This document shows, one piece after another, positions 62,028 through 64,000 of a stretch of 64,000 bases of DNA. This DNA comes from Anaeromyxobacter oryzae (lineage in GTDB: Bacteria; Myxococcota; Myxococcia; Myxococcales; Anaeromyxobacteraceae). The stretch spans positions 3,344,481 through 3,408,480 of the forward strand of contig NZ_AP025591.1 in NCBI RefSeq assembly GCF_023169945.1. The letters are read 5' to 3'. Both the position numbers and the translations under genes were made by a program. The notes below the pieces were generated by a model, which worked only from the letters and a program-made list of their open reading frames with translations, made no database searches and was not told where the DNA came from. Each line of letters opens with the position of its first letter. Within the stretch, counting starts at the first letter, position 1.

Positions 62028-62681
62028 ATGAAGTTCTTCATCGATACGGCGGACGTCGGCGAGATCAAGAAGGCCCTGGCGCTCGGGCTGTGCGACGGCG
62101 TGACGACCAATCCTTCGCTGGTCGCGAAGACCGGCCGCGCCTTCGAGGACGTGCTGAAGGAGATCGTCGGGCTCGTCCCCGGGCCGATCTCGGCCGAGGT
62201 CACCGCCACCGACGCCGAGGGCATGCTCGCGGAGGGGCGGCACTACGCCAAGTTCGGCAAGCAGGTCGTCATCAAGGTGCCGCTCATCGTCGAGGGGCTC
62301 CGCGCGGCGAAGACGTTCGCGGACGAGGGGATCAAGACGAACGTCACCCTCTGCTTCTCGCCGGTCCAGGCGCTCCTCGCCGCCAAGGCAGGCGCGACCT
62401 ACATCTCGCCGTTCGTGGGGCGGCTCGACGACGTGTCCGAGGACGGCATGTCGATGGTCGCCGACATCATCCAGATCTACCGGAACTACGGCTTCAAGAC
62501 GCAGGTGCTCGTCGCGAGCGTCCGCCACCCGATCCACGTGCTCCAGGCGGCCAAGCTCGGCGCCGACGTCGCGACCATCCCGTACTCCGTCATCGAGCAG
62601 CTCGCGAAGCACCCCCTCACCGACGTCGGCCTGAAGAAGTTCCTCGCCGACTGGGAGAAGGTGCCGAAGGCGCCGAAGTAG
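62028..62681 (+). CDS. tal: Transaldolase (MipB/TalC-type short form)
   Basis: 217-residue TIM barrel of the transaldolase/fructose-6-phosphate aldolase family. The Schiff-base lysine is in VVIKVPL. Two residues that separate the activities favour transaldolase: Glu in ISAEVTA where FSA has Gln, and Phe in [10 protein letters not shown] where FSA has Tyr. The sequence also closely follows the B. subtilis YwjH pattern ([26 protein letters not shown]). It would link pentose-phosphate sugars and fructose-6-P. SD GGAGG lies 5 nt before the ATG. Confidence 0.92.
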   Translation: MKFFIDTADVGEIKKALALGLCDGVTTNPSLVAKTGRAFEDVLKEIVGLVPGPISAEVTATDAEGMLAEGRHYAKFGKQVVIKVPLIVEGLRAAKTFADEGIKTNVTLCFSPVQALLAAKAGATYISPFVGRLDDVSEDGMSMVADIIQIYRNYGFKTQVLVASVRHPIHVLQAAKLGADVATIPYSVIEQLAKHPLTDVGLKKFLADWEKVPKAPK

Positions 62682-62787
62682 CGATCGCCGGGCCGTCCGG
62701 ACCACCAGCGAGCGTCCGAGCGTGCGCGGTGTCCGCCTCCTCGGGGCCCCGCTTCCCCGCGCCCTCGCCCCGGCGCACCTTTGAGGA

Positions 62788-62808
62788 GCGCCCCGGGTCC
62801 CGGGGCGC
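62788..62808. promoter_or_regulatory. 10-bp-arm hairpin just upstream of the small membrane gene
   Basis: GCGCCCCGGG and CCCGGGGCGC pair around a single T and end 15 nt before the ATG at 62824, next to its SD (GGGGGAGG). It could terminate transaldolase transcription or sequester the following start. Confidence 0.4.
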
Positions 62809-62823
62809 GGGGGAGGCGTCTCC

Positions 62824-63048
62824 ATGAGGTGGCTCGCTCGGCTCGCCGTGCCGTGGACGTGTGCGGCCGGTGCCCTGGCCCTGCTCCCGGCCGCCGCGCT
62901 CGCGCAGTCCGCCGGGGGCTCGGACCCCGAGTCCGGCAGCCGGAACTTCGCATGGCTGTGGATCGTCGCGGCGGTGCTCGTCATCGCGGCTCTGTTCAGG
63001 ATGTTCTTCGGGCGGCCCGACCGGCCCGCGCCACCCAAGGCCCCATGA
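62824..63048 (+). CDS. Small exported membrane-anchored protein
   Basis: 74 residues. A signal peptide-like N-terminus (LARLAVPWTCAAGALALLPAAALAQS) is followed by a short Ser/Gly/Glu stretch and one membrane helix (AWLWIVAAVLVIAALFRMFF), then a short basic/proline end. The stop overlaps the ATG of the next gene as ATGA. Function unknown; the two together look like subunits or accessory parts of a membrane complex. Confidence 0.65.
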   Translation: MRWLARLAVPWTCAAGALALLPAAALAQSAGGSDPESGSRNFAWLWIVAAVLVIAALFRMFFGRPDRPAPPKAP

Positions 63049-63293
63049 CCCCGCTCGCCCGCACCGCCGGACTCGCCCTCGCCGTCACGGCGCTCGTGCT
63101 CGCGTTCGCGGCGGCGGCGCAGACGAGCGCCTACGATCCGACTCCGGGGACGACCGGCATCCTGCCCTGGGTGTTCGCGCTCTTCGTCGGCGTGGCGATC
63201 GTGGGGATCTTCCTCTTCGTCCTCTGGATCGTCCGCGGCCCGGCCCCGCGCTCGCCGGATCGTCCGCCCGGGGCCGCCCGCCACCGGACCTAG
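63045..63293 (+). CDS. Second small exported membrane-anchored protein
   Basis: 82 residues built like its neighbour: signal-like N-terminus (LALAVTALVLAFAAAAQTSA), a short polar segment and one membrane helix (ILPWVFALFVGVAIVGIFLFVLWIV), then a Pro/Arg-rich tail. The two proteins may derive from a duplication, but identity is low. ATGA overlap with the upstream gene shows coupling. Unknown function. Confidence 0.63.
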   Translation: MTPLARTAGLALAVTALVLAFAAAAQTSAYDPTPGTTGILPWVFALFVGVAIVGIFLFVLWIVRGPAPRSPDRPPGAARHRT

Positions 63294-63303
63294 CCGCCCC
63301 GGC

Positions 63304-63750
63304 TCACGCGAGCGTCACGCGGAACAGCCGGCGCTCGACCCACCCGAGCATCTCCACCAGGTCCTCGCGCCGGATCCGCGCCCCCTCGGCGTACTCCTTG
63401 AGGCCCAGACACTTCTCGGTGACGAGCCGCACGAGGAGGTGAAGGGCCGCCGCCTCGGCCGGCGTCTGCAGCCGGTGCGCTTCCGAGGCGAGGCGCCGGT
63501 CGATCTCCTCGAAGTCGCGGAGCAGGTCGAGCCGCGCGACCTCGAGCGCGAACCGGAGCACGTCCTCGCGCGGCCGCTCGGCGGCCCCCGCCGCCCAGCG
63601 CGCGCGGAGCTCCTCGGTCACCCAGTCGACGAACGGGGGCGGCCACGCCGCGAGCTCCGCCGCGAGCTCCTCGGCGAACCGCTCGAGGACGTAGCTCTTC
63701 ACCGGCTGCTTCTGCCGGTCGTAGAGGTGGTCGAACCGTCGGTCCCGCAC
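63304..63750 (-). CDS. Unrecognised mainly helical 148-residue protein
   Basis: 148 residues, rich in Ala/Arg/Glu/Leu helices: VKSYVLERFAEELAAELAAWPPPFVDWVTEEL, FALEVARLDLLRDFEEIDRRLASEAHRLQ and EDLVEMLGWVERRLFRVTLA. No membrane segment. I do not recognise a family. The start is a GTG at 63750 with TACAAT 6 nt before and no SD, so it may be leaderless. Converges with the small membrane gene (10 bp). Confidence 0.7.
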   Translation of the reverse strand: MRDRRFDHLYDRQKQPVKSYVLERFAEELAAELAAWPPPFVDWVTEELRARWAAGAAERPREDVLRFALEVARLDLLRDFEEIDRRLASEAHRLQTPAEAAALHLLVRLVTEKCLGLKEYAEGARIRREDLVEMLGWVERRLFRVTLA

Positions 63751-63756
63751 CGGCCG

Positions 63757-63762
63757 ATTGTA
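63757..63762 (-). promoter_or_regulatory. Near-consensus -10 element for the 148-residue gene
   Basis: Minus-strand TACAAT (5 of 6) ends 6 nt before the GTG start at 63750, so the predicted transcript begins at or beside the start codon. Confidence 0.5.
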
Positions 63763-63772
63763 CCCGGCCGCG

Positions 63773-64000
63773 CTACGCCGCGTCGGTGCCGGCCGCCGCG
63801 CGAGCGCCCGCCGGCGCCGCGGCGGGCGCCGTCCGGCTCCGCCCGCCCCGCATCGCGGTGAGGACTCCGCGGCGCACGGGCGCGTCCGTCTCCGCGGCGC
63901 GGATCTCGCGGAGGATCACGTCGTAGATCCGCTTGCGGGAGAGGAAGCCGTGGTGCGTCGAGTCCACCTCGACGTTCGAGAGGTGCGGAAGCCCGTGCGT
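63773..64000 (-). CDS. C-terminal end of a probable alpha/beta hydrolase, cut by the window edge
   Basis: The frame is open to the window end; about 75 residues are visible. They include LPHLSNVEVDSTHHGFLSRK followed by RIYDVILREI, where the His pair could supply the catalytic histidine of an alpha/beta hydrolase or lipase; the last 30 residues are Ala/Arg/Gly/Pro-rich. The nucleophile region lies outside. The family call is tentative. A GTG at 63967 is only an internal start, not the gene start. Confidence 0.5.
   Translation of the reverse strand, partial: THGLPHLSNVEVDSTHHGFLSRKRIYDVILREIRAAETDAPVRRGVLTAMRGGRSRTAPAAAPAGARAAAGTDAA

Overview
The window is a very GC-rich, densely packed bacterial chromosome segment of about 64 kb with some 69 protein genes. 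I saw no tRNA, rRNA, CRISPR array, transposase or phage gene. The organism is probably a myxobacterium close to Anaeromyxobacter (Myxococcota). This is an inference from GC content and family mix: a Hanks-type Ser/Thr kinase with TPR/HEAT tail, a DUF222-HNH protein, a TIGR04551-like outer-membrane protein, a Sel1/AgmX-like lipoprotein, HAF-repeat and BNR-repeat secreted proteins, methylmalonyl-CoA epimerase and SpmAB. Gene ends are often fused by GTGA, ATGA or TTGA overlaps. Many other starts have no Shine-Dalgarno (SD) sequence and instead carry a -10-like hexamer 6-12 nt upstream, which suggests leaderless mRNAs.

Layout. 0-3 kb: miaE-like tRNA hydroxylase, an 850-bp repeat-rich non-coding stretch, then a DUF222-HNH protein with an internal duplication. 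3-11.4 kb (minus strand): a secreted BNR protein with two duplicated C-terminal modules, an M16 metallopeptidase, and a tripartite tricarboxylate transporter (tctBAC) that runs into the peptidase gene. 11.5-17 kb: hisC, small membrane proteins, a 43% methionine protein, a XRE-cupin regulator with a newly noted 56-residue leader ORF, an arginase-family ureohydrolase, bacteriohemerythrin and pyrophosphatase. 17.6-24.7 kb: DUF2007 protein, leucyl aminopeptidase, SAM methyltransferase, Ser/Thr kinase, a GT4 glycosyltransferase, queF.

24.7-31.3 kb: an OPT-family transporter coupled to a zinc-ribbon membrane protein, then a glycan block (GT4, flippase, multi-TM GT-C-like protein). The second GT4 is a paralogue of the first. 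31-38.7 kb: an esterase-like lipoprotein, a quinone oxidoreductase operon, a ferredoxin-type protein, a Sel1 lipoprotein, a GT2 and a J-domain protein. 38.9-42.5 kb: a 1206-residue lipoprotein with ten Cys-rich repeats and a HAF C-terminus. 42.5-52.5 kb: redoxin/TPR protein, two coupled methyltransferases, lipoproteins, acyl-ACP thioesterase, spmAB, a transglutaminase, mce and an outer-membrane protein.

53-59 kb: a biosynthetic operon argH-lptM-lysA-dapA-dapB-FAH-folK (arginine, lysine/diaminopimelate, folate, plus an LPS-assembly lipoprotein). 59-64 kb: VOC protein, a kdsD-aldolase-unknown operon facing a transaldolase gene, small membrane proteins, and the end of a probable alpha/beta hydrolase cut by the window edge.

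The most notable observations are the methionine-rich protein, the promoter-ATG fusion in front of the XRE-cupin unit with a perfect 18-bp palindrome, the recurring start-proximal -10 elements, the ten-repeat lipoprotein and the repeated 11-bp word around the HNH gene.
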